Below are positions 24,124-35,899 of a DNA stretch of 64,000 nucleotides, in pieces. The stretch covers positions 10,155,642 to 10,219,641 of the forward strand of contig NC_064548.1 of assembly GCF_023856365.1 (NCBI RefSeq). Direction: 5' to 3'. The translations under genes and the position numbers were made by a program. How positions within the stretch are numbered: the first letter of the stretch is position 1; each line of letters opens with the position of its first letter. The DNA comes from Brienomyrus brachyistius. Its lineage: Eukaryota > Chordata > Actinopteri > Osteoglossiformes > Mormyridae. The notes under the pieces were generated by a model. It had not been told where the DNA came from. It did not search any database and saw only the letters and a list, made by a program, of their open reading frames with translations.

Positions 24124-24216
24124 TATTGAACAGTGTTCATGTTTGGCTTAAGTTATCTAGTTAGAGGGGTCAGAAAATAGTTCCTGAAGCGTTGTTTTGG
24201 CCATCACTAGAAGACA
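24124..24216. mobile_element. hAT-like MITE, truncated copy 4
   Basis: Carries AGAGGGGTCAGAAAATAG and ends GTTTTGGCCATCACTAG, the right half of the MITE family at 20249-20420. Confidence 0.5.
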
Positions 24217-24358
24217 CAACCTGAATGCAGAAAACACACAGCAGCCAGATGATTCTGGTTGAATCTGAGGACATCCTGTTACTCAGACTCATGCACTCAG
24301 GCTGAGCTCTGCTTTTGTCTCAATTCTGAGAGTAGTTTCCTTTGATCTTTCCATAACC

Positions 24359-25030
24359 TGTCAGGGTTGGCGCCCATCCCCGCCCTTCGTGTCTCCTCCC
24401 CGTTTGGCCAGCAGGTGGCATTTACCCTTGAACCCTTATGTGATTCCACTGCTCCCCTGACTGCTGCATAGCTCCGTGGGCGGACTGTGCAACTCAAATT
24501 GAGGAGTTGCAGCTTCAAAGCTGGCTAAGAAGAAGCCTCATCTATTTTGTTTGTTTTGGGTTTTCTCTGTTGCTGGATATCAGTGCTTTATTGTTTTTGG
24601 TGTTTTTGTATTTCAGTTGCTTCTTTGCCTTTTGATCCTTGTCCCCCGTTTGCTCAGTTATCCCTTGTTTAATCCTTAGCGTTTTTTAATATTCCATAGT
24701 TTCCACTGCTGCTTAATTGTGATATGCCACACCTGTTCTTTGTTTGCCCTGAGTCCTTGTGATTGGTTAACTGGATATGAATTTCACCTGTCCTGCAATG
24801 TCTTGTTACTGGTGCTTAGTCCTGTTCCCTGTGTTGCTCTGTTCACTGTGTATTTGCTTTATAACTTCTTGTTACATTCATATTTGTCCCCTTTTGTTTT
24901 AACCCCTCGCAGTCCTTCTGTTTTGTGCCTTCCCCGTTGTGTTCAGTATTATTAGTAAACCCCTTCTGTCTGAAAGCTGAAAATGTGTCATCACCCCTTA
25001 TTTGTGCCTGCGCCATGGCCCACCGTGGCA
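24359..25030 (+). mobile_element. Solo LTR
   Basis: A 672-bp block starting TGTCAGGG and ending CCGTGGCA (TG...CA), flanked by identical 5-bp TAACC at 24354-24358 and 25031-25035. It contains a TATA-like TTTATAAC near 24857. There is no internal region or second LTR, so it is most likely a solo LTR left by recombination. No protein is encoded. Confidence 0.75.
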
Positions 25031-25039
25031 TAACCATTA

Positions 25040-26020
25040 TCTCAAGATCATTATGCATCCAACTCATCGAAAGCCACACGAAACCTGCTAAGAACCAATG
25101 AATCTCTGCTCGGTTAGTATGCAGCCTGCATAGCATGTAGCTCCATTTTGGTTAAATAAAAGAATTAATGCAGAGCTCAGTGAGGATTCTGCCACTCTTA
25201 GTGGTGACCTGCGCCATTTGCTTCTTAATCTATTTTATATTTTACAGTTACTTAGGTTTGGATTAATATATAAAGACATGCCATAAACCTCACAAATTTG
25301 GTTTAATGATACTAAAAGAAGGTTATTGATTGTTGCCTGTATTGCATTTCCCATCCAAGCCAAAGGAGGTGGTGGGCAGGGGGAATTTTTTCTGAGCGCT
25401 AAGCAATGCACTAACTTATGGACTCAGCAATGACAAGATGAACTGGATGGATGGTTCAAAGGATTTAAATATCTAATTAAAGAAGACATGGATAGTTACA
25501 TTATGTGGAAGGGAATACAAGCTTCACCCTTTATGTCAATATGAAAAATTATTTTTATGTCTATTTGAAAGATACAATAATAGACTTGTTAGATTTTTCT
25601 ATGTAATCATTATTAATTCAGAGAACATTTTTGGGGGCAAATCTGATAATCTTCATGTACTCGAACCTTTACTTTACCTGTTTCCTTCAATTTTAATGCC
25701 TGTGCAGGTCATCAAAAATATCTCTGTGGATGGATATGGGGTGAAGCTGTGATTGTGTCAGACACCAGCTTGTCTAAACAGCTAGATAATTCCTTTTACT
25801 CACCGGTTTTATTTTGCAATACAGTATCATGCATTCGAGGCAGGATGTGCTTTTCAACCAGTGATTCTCAAAACGAGCAATGGGGAAAAGATGAATTATT
25901 ATTAGCAGAAATGCCATATCCCAACAAGAAAATACCTTGGAAGTCATCATTAACTATATTAAACAGCCAACTGTTTAGTATTGCTGTTTAAGACAACAAA
26001 CAGTAATTTCCACCAAGGGT
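25040..26020. other. Intergenic, nothing recognised
   Basis: AT-rich sequence with short ORFs that lack family features. No clear repeat ends. Confidence 0.4.
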
Positions 26021-26024
26021 GGTA

Positions 26025-26240
26025 AGTCAAATCAAGTCATGTGAGCTTGAATGTCATACCATCCATGTATAGGTACATTGTCGCACAACATAACACTCCC
26101 ACAGGACTAGGGTGCGACATACAGACAGCAAGGAAAAGGGGTTGGTTTCAACAGTATGTAAACTGCAAAATACAGGACAGTGTGGGGGGGGGGGGGCAAA
26201 AGGGATTATATGCATAATGCAAAACTGGAAAGTGACAAAA
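26025..26240. mobile_element. LINE 3'-tail fragment
   Basis: Shares with 36990-37370 the order TCAAGTCA, TGTCA(T/A)ACCATCCATGTAT, a CAGGAC..ATAACATACAGA-type stretch and a G-run before GCAAAAGGG. Both look like 3' ends of one retroposon family. Confidence 0.45.
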
Positions 26241-26639
26241 TAGATCCAATCAACATGTTTCGGTGACAAGACATACACAAAGTATCCATATTCTGGTCGT
26301 ACGTCAGCCTCAATATTTTTTCCTTCTGTGTTTCACACATAGGCATGTCAACATCGGAAGGCAGAACACAGTATATGGGAAGAGACACAAGTTTCCTGAA
26401 AGGTTTCGTAAGGGTAGTTCTGCCACTTGCCAAATATCCTAGTTTGCAAAACATGTTTACAGCTGGAAGGGTTTCGTTTGTATCTAAACTAGTTGTGAAA
26501 GGAGAACTTGGAGTCACATGTGAGGGTGACAATAGGGAGTTTTGGAAGTACTTACAGCTTAGAAAACATGTTCTGTTGTATCAGTGTCTGACATATTCTA
26601 CATATTCTCCATCATGGAGCTGCTAGAACCTCAAGCATC

Positions 26640-27560
26640 TTTTGAAAAAGGCAGACTGGAGTGGTGGCACCCCCCTGACCCGAGTAGAATGGTACGCTAT
26701 ATATGCTGAAAGAGCATTATCACATGTACAGAAAACTGCATCCCATAATGGGACATCGTATGTCATTTTCTTCATTGTTGGGACCGCCATCAGACATATT
26801 TTCCTCTCCATCACAAGGACATTTACTCATGTAAGCTCACTTGGAAGAACAATGGGACATCCATATAGGCACCCAGAGGGTCCCTCAGGTGTAACTGCAG
26901 TAACTGTATAGGTACCTTATATGTCACTGCATCACATTTTCTCCACTGGAGGGCCATCCATTAGGATAGGACAATTCCTCACATTCTCACACATGGACTG
27001 ACAACCTCTACAGCACTGCAATACATTTTATCCACTGGTAGGGCACTTATTTGGGCACGTCATCATATTTTGTGGTCACTTAGAAATAAGAGTACCCTTA
27101 CAGTAGAAGTTCCCAACCCCCGGTTCTTGGACCAGTACCGATTCCAGTTCAGTATTCTACTGGGCCACAGAATACTGGGGTTGGTCAGTTTCCAATTTCT
27201 CTAATATTTTACAAACTGTCATGCTTGTGCATTCTATTCACTTCTGGAAAAAATGGAAATTGTGAATCTGCCAATCAATCTGGCAGCAACCCCCCCCCCC
27301 CCTCCAGGCTATTTTACCAATCAGTGAAATTTTTGTGCAACGTAACCAGTCCCCGGACATGCCCTACTGTACAGAATCACAGCCCATTTTCTCTTCTGCA
27401 AAGGGCACCATATAGGGCACTGCTTGACATTTCCTCCAATAGAAGGGCACTCGCTAAATCATTTTATCATATTTTCCTGCTCAGTAAGGCACATATAAAG
27501 AGGGTACCCCAGATGGCACTAAATCATGAGAAGAGCAGCCGAGTCCACCAGTGGCTACAA
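26640..27560. other. Intergenic with degenerate repeats
   Basis: Several degenerate copies of a CACTGCA-CATTTTCTCCACTGGAGGGC motif occur at about 26925, 27015 and 27415. They may be an old tandem repeat. ORFs at 26642-26911 and 27225-27563 have no family resemblance. A C-run lies at about 27290-27302. Confidence 0.35.
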
Positions 27561-27754
27561 TGATCAATGATATAAGAAAATAAAATAACAAACAAAAACC
27601 CTCATTCTTGCTTATGATACTGAAATTTCTGCATAACAAAAGTATTGCTTAAAAATGTAATAATTTTAAAATACAATATTGAAATGTATAGTGTCCAGTT
27701 TCAGAGGTAAATTACATAAATGCCATTGTTAAACAGCTATTACGATCACTTCCA

Positions 27755-27960
27755 GTTTGGTGATCAGTGGTCATTGTTGGCACACCACCGCACACAGTGC
27801 ACAGCAACCAAATGTATCCTCTGCATTTAACCCATATGTGACATCGTGACGTAGCAGGGGGCAGCTCTGATATTTAGGGTGATGGCACTTGTCTACCTTT
27901 TGGGAGCAAAGGATGGGAAACCGTGATCATCAGGGAAGAACTTAGCTTGACCTGAGGGAT
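27755..27960. mobile_element. Retroposon tail fragment upstream of the first receptor gene
   Basis: Contains CCTCTGCATTTAACCCAT and CAGGGGGCAGCT, a combination common in fish LINE/SINE-derived repeats. No coding. Confidence 0.4.
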
Positions 27961-27984
27961 CAACAAGTGCCAGATCCAATAGGT

Positions 27985-28083
27985 CAGATTCAGTTACACT
28001 ATGAGGAAACATCATCACTTCCTGAGGTCAGTGAAACACCAGTTGTGATGCTGAGGATCTATTAGACTGAACAGGAAGGCAGA
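27985..28083 (+). promoter_or_regulatory. Probable 5' UTR/promoter of the first receptor
   Basis: Directly upstream of the proposed start exon are two ETS-core GGAA sites, CACTTCCTGAG (about 28015-28025) and ACAGGAAGG (about 28070-28078). ETS/PU.1 sites are usual at myeloid receptor genes. No TATA box is obvious. The assignment is inference. Confidence 0.3.
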
Positions 28084-29584
28084 ATGGATGGTAAGTGATG
28101 CACTCCATATTGTCCTCTAGTTGGTTTATTCAAATGTAAAAAAATATTATTGTGGACTATGTGTTTAATTTATTGCAATATTGTTACATTTGAATGGCTA
28201 TGCTTGTATTACACCATCAAAGCCTTTTAAAAACATATTGTAGTATTTTCTTAGAAAGCAGAAGTAGAACACATTAAACAAGCTGAAAGTAAAAATGATA
28301 AATGGTTATTTCTGGTTATGCAGAGAAAGTGCATTTCACACTTAAGCAGTCGTAGACATAAAATAGTTTAACAAAAAAAGGGAAAAATAAATATATTTTT
28401 GAAGTTTTGCAATTAATTTGTTATGGTTCTGAAATTACAGTTTAAATTTTAGAATGCTTTTCAAACTTATTTATGAAAACTGCTATATATATTTTATTTC
28501 ACCTAAATAACATGTAAGTATTTTTCTGTCCCAAACAGAGATAAACAAATCTTTCAGTGTGTTATTCTCAGAGTATTACAATGAGTCCTACTACGACGGA
28601 GACGACACGGGCAAGCTGAGCAATGGCGTAAATGTCTGTAAGGTCACGGCCATCGCGCCCGAAGTGAACATTTTCGTGTGCGTTTTCTACATGCTGATTT
28701 TCCTGCTAGCTATCCCAGGGAACATCCTCGTCGGGCTGGTCATCGCCTCTGCCAAGCAGGCACTGACACCCTCTGATATGTACCTGTTTAACCTCTCGCT
28801 GGCCGACGGGCTCCTGGCGCTGACCCTGCCTCTGTGGGCGACGTCAATGATGCGGGGTTGGGTCTTCGGTGACGTCATGTGCAAGCTGACCAACATGGCG
28901 CAAGAGCTCAGCTTCTATTGCAGCATCTTCTTTCTGGCTTGCATCAGCGTGGACCGCTACCGCGTCATTGTACACGCCATGGAGGCGAGGAAGGAGCACT
29001 GGGGTATGCTCAGCCGGGTCGTGTGTGCCGGTGTCTGGTCCGCCGGAGCCGTTCTGTCTGTCTCTTCGGCGGTCTTCAGTGGCACGGTCAAGTCGCCCGA
29101 CAACAAGCTGCAGGTGTGCGACGAAGGTTTCCAGCAGATGGCTCGGCTGCTGCGGCACACGGTGGGCTTCCTGCTGCCGCTGGCCGTCATGCTGGCCTGT
29201 TACGGCGTGACGGTGGTGCGGCTCCTGCAGACTCGCAGCTTCCGGAAGCAGCGGGCCATGCGCGTGATCCTGGCGGTGGTAGCCGCCTTCCTGCTGTGCT
29301 GGGCGCCGCACCACGTGACGGTGATGGTCGACACGCTGATGAAAATCGGTCAGGTAGATTTCAATTGCAGCGCCCGGCAATCCATGGACATGGCGCTGTT
29401 CGTCACCCAGAGCATGGCGCTGCTGCACAGCTGCGTCAACCCCGTGCTGTATGCCTTCGTCGGGGAGAAGTTCCGGAGAAACCTGCGGCAGCTGTTCCAC
29501 AGATGGGCCACACTGGAGCGCACCTCCAGCCTCAGATTTAGCAGGTCCACCTCCCAGACCTCAGAAGGTGCCGCCTTCATGTAA
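28084..29584 (+). CDS. CXCR1/CXCR2-type chemokine receptor, first of the tandem pair
   Basis: Interleukin-8-type CXC chemokine receptor, a seven-helix Gi-coupled membrane protein of neutrophils. The main exon (28539-29584) has no usable ATG. Joining the 7-nt exon ATGGATG (28084-28090, followed by GTAAGT) to the acceptor CCCAAACAG at 28530-28538 gives an in-phase start MDEINKSFS and 350 residues, the length of human CXCR1. In that numbering: acidic tyrosine-rich N-terminus (YYNESYYDGDD, N-glycan site NES), DRY 141-143, CWAPH in TM6 and NPVLY 303-307. Four extracellular Cys are seen in NVCKV, VMCKL, QVCDE and FNCSA, with a Ser/Thr-rich tail. The usual DRYLAIVHA reads DRYRVIVHA here. The exon is much more G+C-rich than its surroundings. 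Which of the two is orthologous to CXCR1 or CXCR2 cannot be told here. Confidence 0.93.
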
Positions 29585-30125
29585 CTGCGACCACCCCACT
29601 GGACAAGCTGTGCCCGTCAACTCATGAGACCACATAGGTGGCCATCTAGGGCGCCATCTTCTGGGGGGGTGCTGAAATAGCAAGCCATTTTCACTGAAGC
29701 TTGCCTTGGGTGCTACATGACCTTAGACCGGTACTGTGCGTAAGCGTTCATTTTAAGTAGCAATGTGTGTTGGTGCATCTTCACAAACCTTATATGTGCT
29801 ATTTTTATTTGCTACAATTTTACTGGAAAACTACAAGAAATCATGTGTATCAGGCCCACAACTGGATTAGAAGATGAAACTTTATATATGAATATGATAT
29901 GTATTTTGTTTAAGAAAAAAGAGATTATATCAAGTTTAAGCTTGAGAGATTTTCACCCGAGATATGCCGAACTGTCAAATCACTCTAAACCATGGGTTGT
30001 TTGCTCTCTTCCTGGAAGCAGTGATTTTTTCTCTGTATTAGTCACATTTTGACTTTTCAAAAATGTTTTAAATAAGCCTCCCACAAACAATACATTTGTT
30101 TTTTAAAAATTGTTTTTGTATTTAA

Positions 30126-30131
30126 AATAAA
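30126..30131 (+). terminator. Polyadenylation signal of the first receptor gene
   Basis: AATAAA about 540 bp after the receptor stop codon, in an AT-rich 3' UTR. It is the first good signal downstream. Confidence 0.55.
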
Positions 30132-30707
30132 GTCCAGTAGCATCTACCCAATTACAGCAAACGAAGCAATTTTATTATTTGCTTGCATTTTTCTTTAGTC
30201 ATAATAAAACGAAATGATTCACATTGAGTTAAATACCAGTTTCAAATATTCCCGTCTACCACATACATTTAGAGGGGTAGTAAACAGGAACTTGACTAAC
30301 CACCTACGTTTTTGTGTCCTTGTTATGGTGTTTACTGCCCTCCTGCGGTTTCCAGTGGTTCACTGCGTGTTTTTGCGCAAGGCGTGTATTTCGCGGTGGT
30401 AAACGAGGCATGCAAAATCGAAAAAAAATAAAGGTGCAAATGATAACACTCGTTTATCAGAAGAAGAGCGTAAAAGCTAACTGTCGTAACTTATCTCACA
30501 GGCGCTGCAGCTGAACACTTCCACTCGTTGCTAACAGTGACATAGATTACAGATTATGACTATTTTAACTTTTTCCTCGGTTCCATTGGATAAGTGCAAA
30601 GACCTGTTTTAAATTATTACTATTTTTCCACTGATTATTTTGGACTGTTTTTCCCCTTTAAATGTATAGCATATGAACTGTTCATTTGAGTGCAAGTGCA
30701 ATTTTCT

Positions 30708-31005
30708 ATTCATCTACCAAGTGCTTACCTTGGTCAGGGTCATGGGGGCGGGGTTTAGAGCCTATCCCAGACTGCATACAGCACCAGGCTTGAGCACACC
30801 GCGGACAGGATGACTGTCCATTCCCGGGTACACACACTAACACCATATGGGTGAATTTGGAGGTGCAAATTCTCTCTTGGTCTAAGTTGTTAGTCTTTGA
30901 ACTGTTAACATGGAGAGAACAGGCAAACTCCTCACATGGGATGGCGGAGGGATTTGAACCCCCCAACCCTGAAGGTGTGAGGCAACACCGCTACCCAACA
31001 AACTG
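30708..31005 (-). mobile_element. Old tRNA-headed SINE
   Basis: On minus it shows a degraded tRNA head (GGTAGCGGTGTTGCCTCACACC, GGTTTGGGGGGTTCAAATCCC), then the GGAGTTTGCCTGTTCTC body, and it ends in the CCCATGACCCTGACC, GGTAAGC type sequence. It is an older relative of the 34037-34390 SINE. Confidence 0.65.
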
Positions 31006-31019
31006 CCGTGTGCATTAAT

Positions 31020-33400
31020 AACTGTGACGACAATAAAAAAAAAGTATTATATTCAGCTTGTTATTGTTATATTATTCTATCTATCTGCTGAATGCAGCTG
31101 ATTGCAAAGATAAGTCCTTCATGTACTAGAATTTGGATTAAAGTCCATCTTTTCACATCATGATGCTTGGTGGCTTTTAAGTCAAAGATACAGTTAAACA
31201 GCAGCGTATTCTGGAATCCCAGCTTGCCTGTTGTCGTAGCAAAACCGAACACTGATTTTCAGCTTGCAATGTAAAATCACAGTGTACTACACACATACAT
31301 TAGCTACAATCGGAAAGAAACACATTAGCAGTCCAACAATGAATTTAAACATGTTTTCAGCTAATCATGTTTATGACTTAGTTACTAGTTTCTGTCAGTG
31401 ACGATTAGATCTCTCTTGCGCCTCCTCCTTTTATCAGTCACGTTATTGAGGAAGCCTGAAATCATCTTATGGTGGTTAAAAGACTCACAGCTTTGGAGCT
31501 ACAGAGACTTATCTGCAACAGCAGAAGTGCATCGGGTGATTAAAAGCAACTAGAAGTTCACCTAGTTCAGCCTCTTATCTGGAAAGACATTCATCTGAAA
31601 ACTTGTTATTTTACACTGCACTCTGATTTCTGAAAACGGGCATCTGGGAGACAAGTAAGTAACGTTTGCCTAAAATCAGCTTTCAGAATCATCTTTTGCA
31701 ATGTCTTTAGGTATAAATGTTTTCATTTGTCTAACCTTGAGCAATGTTTCTACTGCAAATGAAAGCACACCCATCTTTACTATAGGCTTTGGTAATATTC
31801 TGTACTTATTCACATTTGATAATATGGTTCATTTATAAATTTCATTGATGCATTTTTGGTTTCCATCAAGCCAGTTAAACTGAAATAATTTTCCTCCTGA
31901 ACCCACAGTGCGACATTCATGACAGGCCAGACAATACAGTGCTAAAGACAGAGTTATGGAATAATAGTGCAAAAATAGTGCAAAACATAGTGCAAAACAT
32001 AGTGCACAAAAATCCTGTACAATTATCAATAATTTAAGGGGACAAAAGACAGAAGGAAAATTATTGCCTATCTAGCTAACATAACATAAAATAACATAAC
32101 AGAACATCTGCCATGCAGGACCATGTGCTGGTGACAGCTTTCTTTGCATTTTTGCAAGAAATATCCATTTCTTGCAAACATGCAAATGCAATTATTCTGT
32201 GACATTCCCTCGGCTCGCCACTATTCAGCCTTAAGCATGGAGGATAGAAATAATCTTTGTCGTTTTATCCTTACAATTCAGATTCACACTGGTGAGGCCA
32301 AAGAGAGGATCCTCTCATTTCTGGGTTTGTTTGGATTGCAATTATACACAAAGCTGGAATAAACCCCACATTTCAGCTCAGTATACATTTCCATGCCAGC
32401 ACCGTCTAGATTATATTGCTGGCTCCTCTATATTGTTATTCCACCATCACTGTGCGGGGTTTCTGAGGAATGACAGACACGACTCCAGAGGCACATCACA
32501 GGAAATCTCTCGTCAAACTCCTGACTGCGGTTTTCCGGACCTCTGGCCACTTCCACGATACGGAGTTTCCGGAGAAAACTGTGTTTTCCTTACCATGCTG
32601 TTTGAAGTTGGAGCTGTTTAGTTTGACTAGCATATTTGTCAGAAATGTCAGTCAGGCAGCCATTGAGAACTGAACAGCTATGCGATCTCCTTTCTCCCTT
32701 CAGTTCACAGACGCCTTGACTGATGTCACAGTAGGATAAATACTATAAGAATTCCTATACAGTCTAATGTCGAGTTACTCCTGATCGGGTAGCACTGTTC
32801 TTGACCGAGCATAAATACTTAGTAATAACTCAGTGACTACTTAAGTACAAATCATATACAAACAATGAACAAATGTAGTCGCTACTTGAGAGAAAAGATG
32901 CGTCAAGATTCATTAATGATGGACAAACATGAGATCGGTATTTCACTTGTGTTATTCGTTACTTGTTCCTTCAGTAGTTCCTTCAGCAGTTCACAGAATT
33001 AACAGATACAGTAACAAATGCAGCAACTGCTTGAGATAAAACATGCAAAATCATTAATAATGAATTAACATGGGATCGATATGTAACTAAGATTTAGTTT
33101 GCGGTTAATTAATATTTACATAATACATATGCTTAATATAGACCTGCATTAGGCTATTTGTGCCCAGTCAAGTGAAGCTTGGACGTAGGAGGACGTTAGC
33201 AGGTGTATTGCTTAGTGTAACAGGTGCAGCGGAATGGGCAGCATTGTCAGCCGTATCTAATCAGCATTACAATATTGTAGCGCCAGCGAGATGCTTAATT
33301 CTTGCCGGGAGTTATCTGTAAATAGCCCTTCTTGGTGTCATTGTTAATACTTGTGTTCCTACCGCGGTGTGTTACCGATTGTCGTGTCCCAGATACACAC
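31020..33400. other. Intergenic between the two receptor genes
   Basis: No exon recognised. The ORF at 32292-32621 has no family features. Short direct repeats of CAAAACATAGTG lie at about 31970-32005. The region could hold regulatory sequence of either receptor gene but nothing specific is visible. Confidence 0.4.
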
Positions 33401-33410
33401 ATATGTTGAA

Positions 33411-33615
33411 ATGACATTGATTCCATACATTAGACAAAAACAACGTTGATCTTCAGTGTTTCACTTTATATCAACATTGAATCAAGGTTTTGCCACCATC
33501 ATTTTTTTCAGTATTGAAAATCTGACCAAAATCAATTCAGTTTCAACGTTGATAATTTAACACTGACCATAATTCAACGCATTTAACTATAATTCAACGT
33601 CGAAACAATAACATG
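33411..33615. repeat. Repeat with alternating CAACGTTGA/TTCAACGTT motifs
   Basis: Repeated AACGTTGAT, CAACATTGAAT, CAACGTTGA and ATTCAACG words in both orientations over about 200 bp. This kind of repetitive element occurs in fish genomes; the family is not identified. Confidence 0.4.
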
Positions 33616-34036
33616 GCAATATCTGGGTCCTGTCTGATGCGTGTCTCTAAACATTGGGCGAATACCCACGGTGTGTGTGCCTTACCGCCCGTTAATACTT
33701 CTGAAGACTTCTACAGAAGAATACGATGTGTTAAAACACATTTTGCTCAATGAGAATGTTAAGGAATATGCTCAGATCTTATCATTTAATGTCTACTGGT
33801 AAAAAAAAATAGTTTTTAAAAATTTGCAGTTTCCCGAGCTGTTCTGCGGTATGCAAACCTTTCTGGGTTTTTGACACTCTTTCCTGTTTTCAAAATGAGA
33901 AAGATTTGTACGAAAGTCAGACGTATCACATCTGTTCCCATATCCTTCTGTGATCCAGGAATAAAAGAGTTGTATTAATTACAGTAACTTATTGTTTGTT
34001 TGTTTGTTTGTTTTTTTTAATGAAATGTTGAGGTGG

Positions 34037-34390
34037 CGGCATGGTGGTGCAGTGGTTAGCACTGTTGCCTCACACCTCTGGGACCCAGGTTTGAGTCTCC
34101 GCCTGGGTCACATGTGTGCGGAGTTTGCATGTTCTCCCCATGTCGTCGTGGGGTTTCCTCCGGGTACTCCGGTTTCCCCCCACAGTCCAAAAACATGCTG
34201 AGGCTAATTGGAGTTGCTAAATTGCCCGTAGGTGTGCATGTGTGAGTGAATGGTGTGTGAGTGTGCCCTGCGATGGGCTGGCCCCCCATCCTGGGTTGTT
34301 CCCTGCCTCGTGCCCATTGCTTCCGGGATAGGCTCCGGACCCCCCGCGACCCAGTGGGATAAGCGGTTTGGAAAATGGATGGATGGATGG
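34037..34390 (+). mobile_element. Young tRNA-headed SINE with perfect target duplication
   Basis: Starts CGGCATGGTGGTGCAGTGG (A box) with the B box GGTTTGAGTCTCC. The body includes GGAGTTTGCATGTTCTCCCC, and the 3' end is a GGATGG repeat tail. The 12-bp ATGTTGAGGTGG is present intact on both sides (34025-34036 and 34391-34402). Other copies: 51895-52226 and 58234-58567 (both minus), with decayed ones at 40040-40150 and 43440-43580. Confidence 0.92.
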
Positions 34391-34404
34391 ATGTTGAGGT
34401 GGTG

Positions 34405-35239
34405 AAAAACGTACCCTACATTTGTAACGTCATCTTAAAGCCCTAACTAATAAAAATACAATGTTTCCTACAGAGGACAAAAATAAATTACTGCATCTGA
34501 GAAGGACAATATCTGTTTTCCCAACGTGGCAAAGATCATTCTTTGTTTTTATCTTTAGGCTGGGTTGATTGATCACTAGAGCAAAAAAAACCTTTGAATG
34601 ACTCTTCTTGTCAATATCAAAATAGGCAACAATGACTTATCTTCAAATAACGAATGAGCAACTTGAAATTCTGGAATTATGATGTTATTGGCTGATATTC
34701 TGCACGCTAACTACATCTGAGTAAAGGGTATTTTTACCGAATGACAATAATACTGTTTTCGATATGAAATTAAGCACTTGTTCTCAATATTGAAATTTAA
34801 ATTATGATTAGTATAACATTCTGGGTGTGACAAAAATGTACAGTACAATGTCCATTAGAGCTGAAGGGTGATGCAGGTAGCATGCAACAGTTTGTCCACT
34901 ACAAGGAGCTTGAAACCTTTGCCAGGTCGCACAGGGTAAAACCCTTGAAGGGGATACCAGCCGGTCGCAGGACACACACTCACACGCACACACACACACA
35001 CGTAGGGTATACCTATCCCTATGGGGTCCGCTCATTCACTTCTATGGGAAAAATGCTAACGCTAACTATGACAACCTTAACCCCCGCCCTGCCCTAACCA
35101 TAATCATAAGTAACCAAGCAAAATGCAAGAGTTTTTGCATTTTTAACTTTTTCATAGGAGTCACCAATTTTTATAAAATGGTTATTTATCACGTTATGGG
35201 GACATTGTGTCCCCATAAGGATAGGTATACCTGCTTGCA

Positions 35240-35313
<74 letters not shown>

Positions 35314-35890
35314 TATGCACACTGCAGCACCCAAAATTGGAATATATCTGATGCTGTATATCACAATAGACGGACTCTTAAAATCTATGTGTAGAATTGT
35401 CAAAGATGATATAATTTGTCCCGGCACTAGTTAACTGTTTGTTAGACATTCTCTTGTTCTCTAGATGCTGAATGAGTAATACAATTAAGTTGATTAATTA
35501 CTGTTTACATGCACTAGCAATAGAGTGAGCAGATACTGCATGTCGGGGAGGGAACTTTGAGCTAATCCAGGTTTTACAAGCTACTTTTAAACTGAAAGGC
35601 TCCTGTTTTTGGCTAAATATCTCTGTTCTTCTTGTGCTTTGACTGTTTTGCTTCCTTGATTGAAAGACTCATCCAGCTGGGTCACATTACCATTAGTGAC
35701 ACATGCATGATAACAGGAGACTGACCAATCAGCACACAGCAAGAACTCGGTGCTTAAGTGCAATCCGGGTCCTTTTATTGAAATAGTAGTTTAAAGATCC
35801 TGTTTTAGCTCAAAGTATCATCCCTGATGTGGATTATCTGGTCACCCTAATCAGTAATGAATACCATTAATTAATGCATATTGTAATGTT
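34405..35890. other. Intergenic upstream of second receptor, with microsatellites
   Basis: (CA)n at about 34976-35000 and (TC)n(AC)n at 35242-35309. Two copies of GGGTATACCTATCCCTATGGGG-like sequence, near 35006 and inverted near 35205-35230, suggest a further foldback element of about 225 bp that encloses the microsatellites. No gene. Confidence 0.5.
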
Positions 35891-35899
35891 TCCCATCAG

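Noticed and set aside
28844..29541. 218- and 220-residue ORFs over the first receptor
   Set aside because: Shadows of the GC-rich receptor exon in other frames.
34030..34105. Possible tRNA gene (A and B boxes)
   Set aside because: The boxes belong to the SINE head. No cloverleaf with intact acceptor stem follows, and the copy has a SINE body and target duplication.
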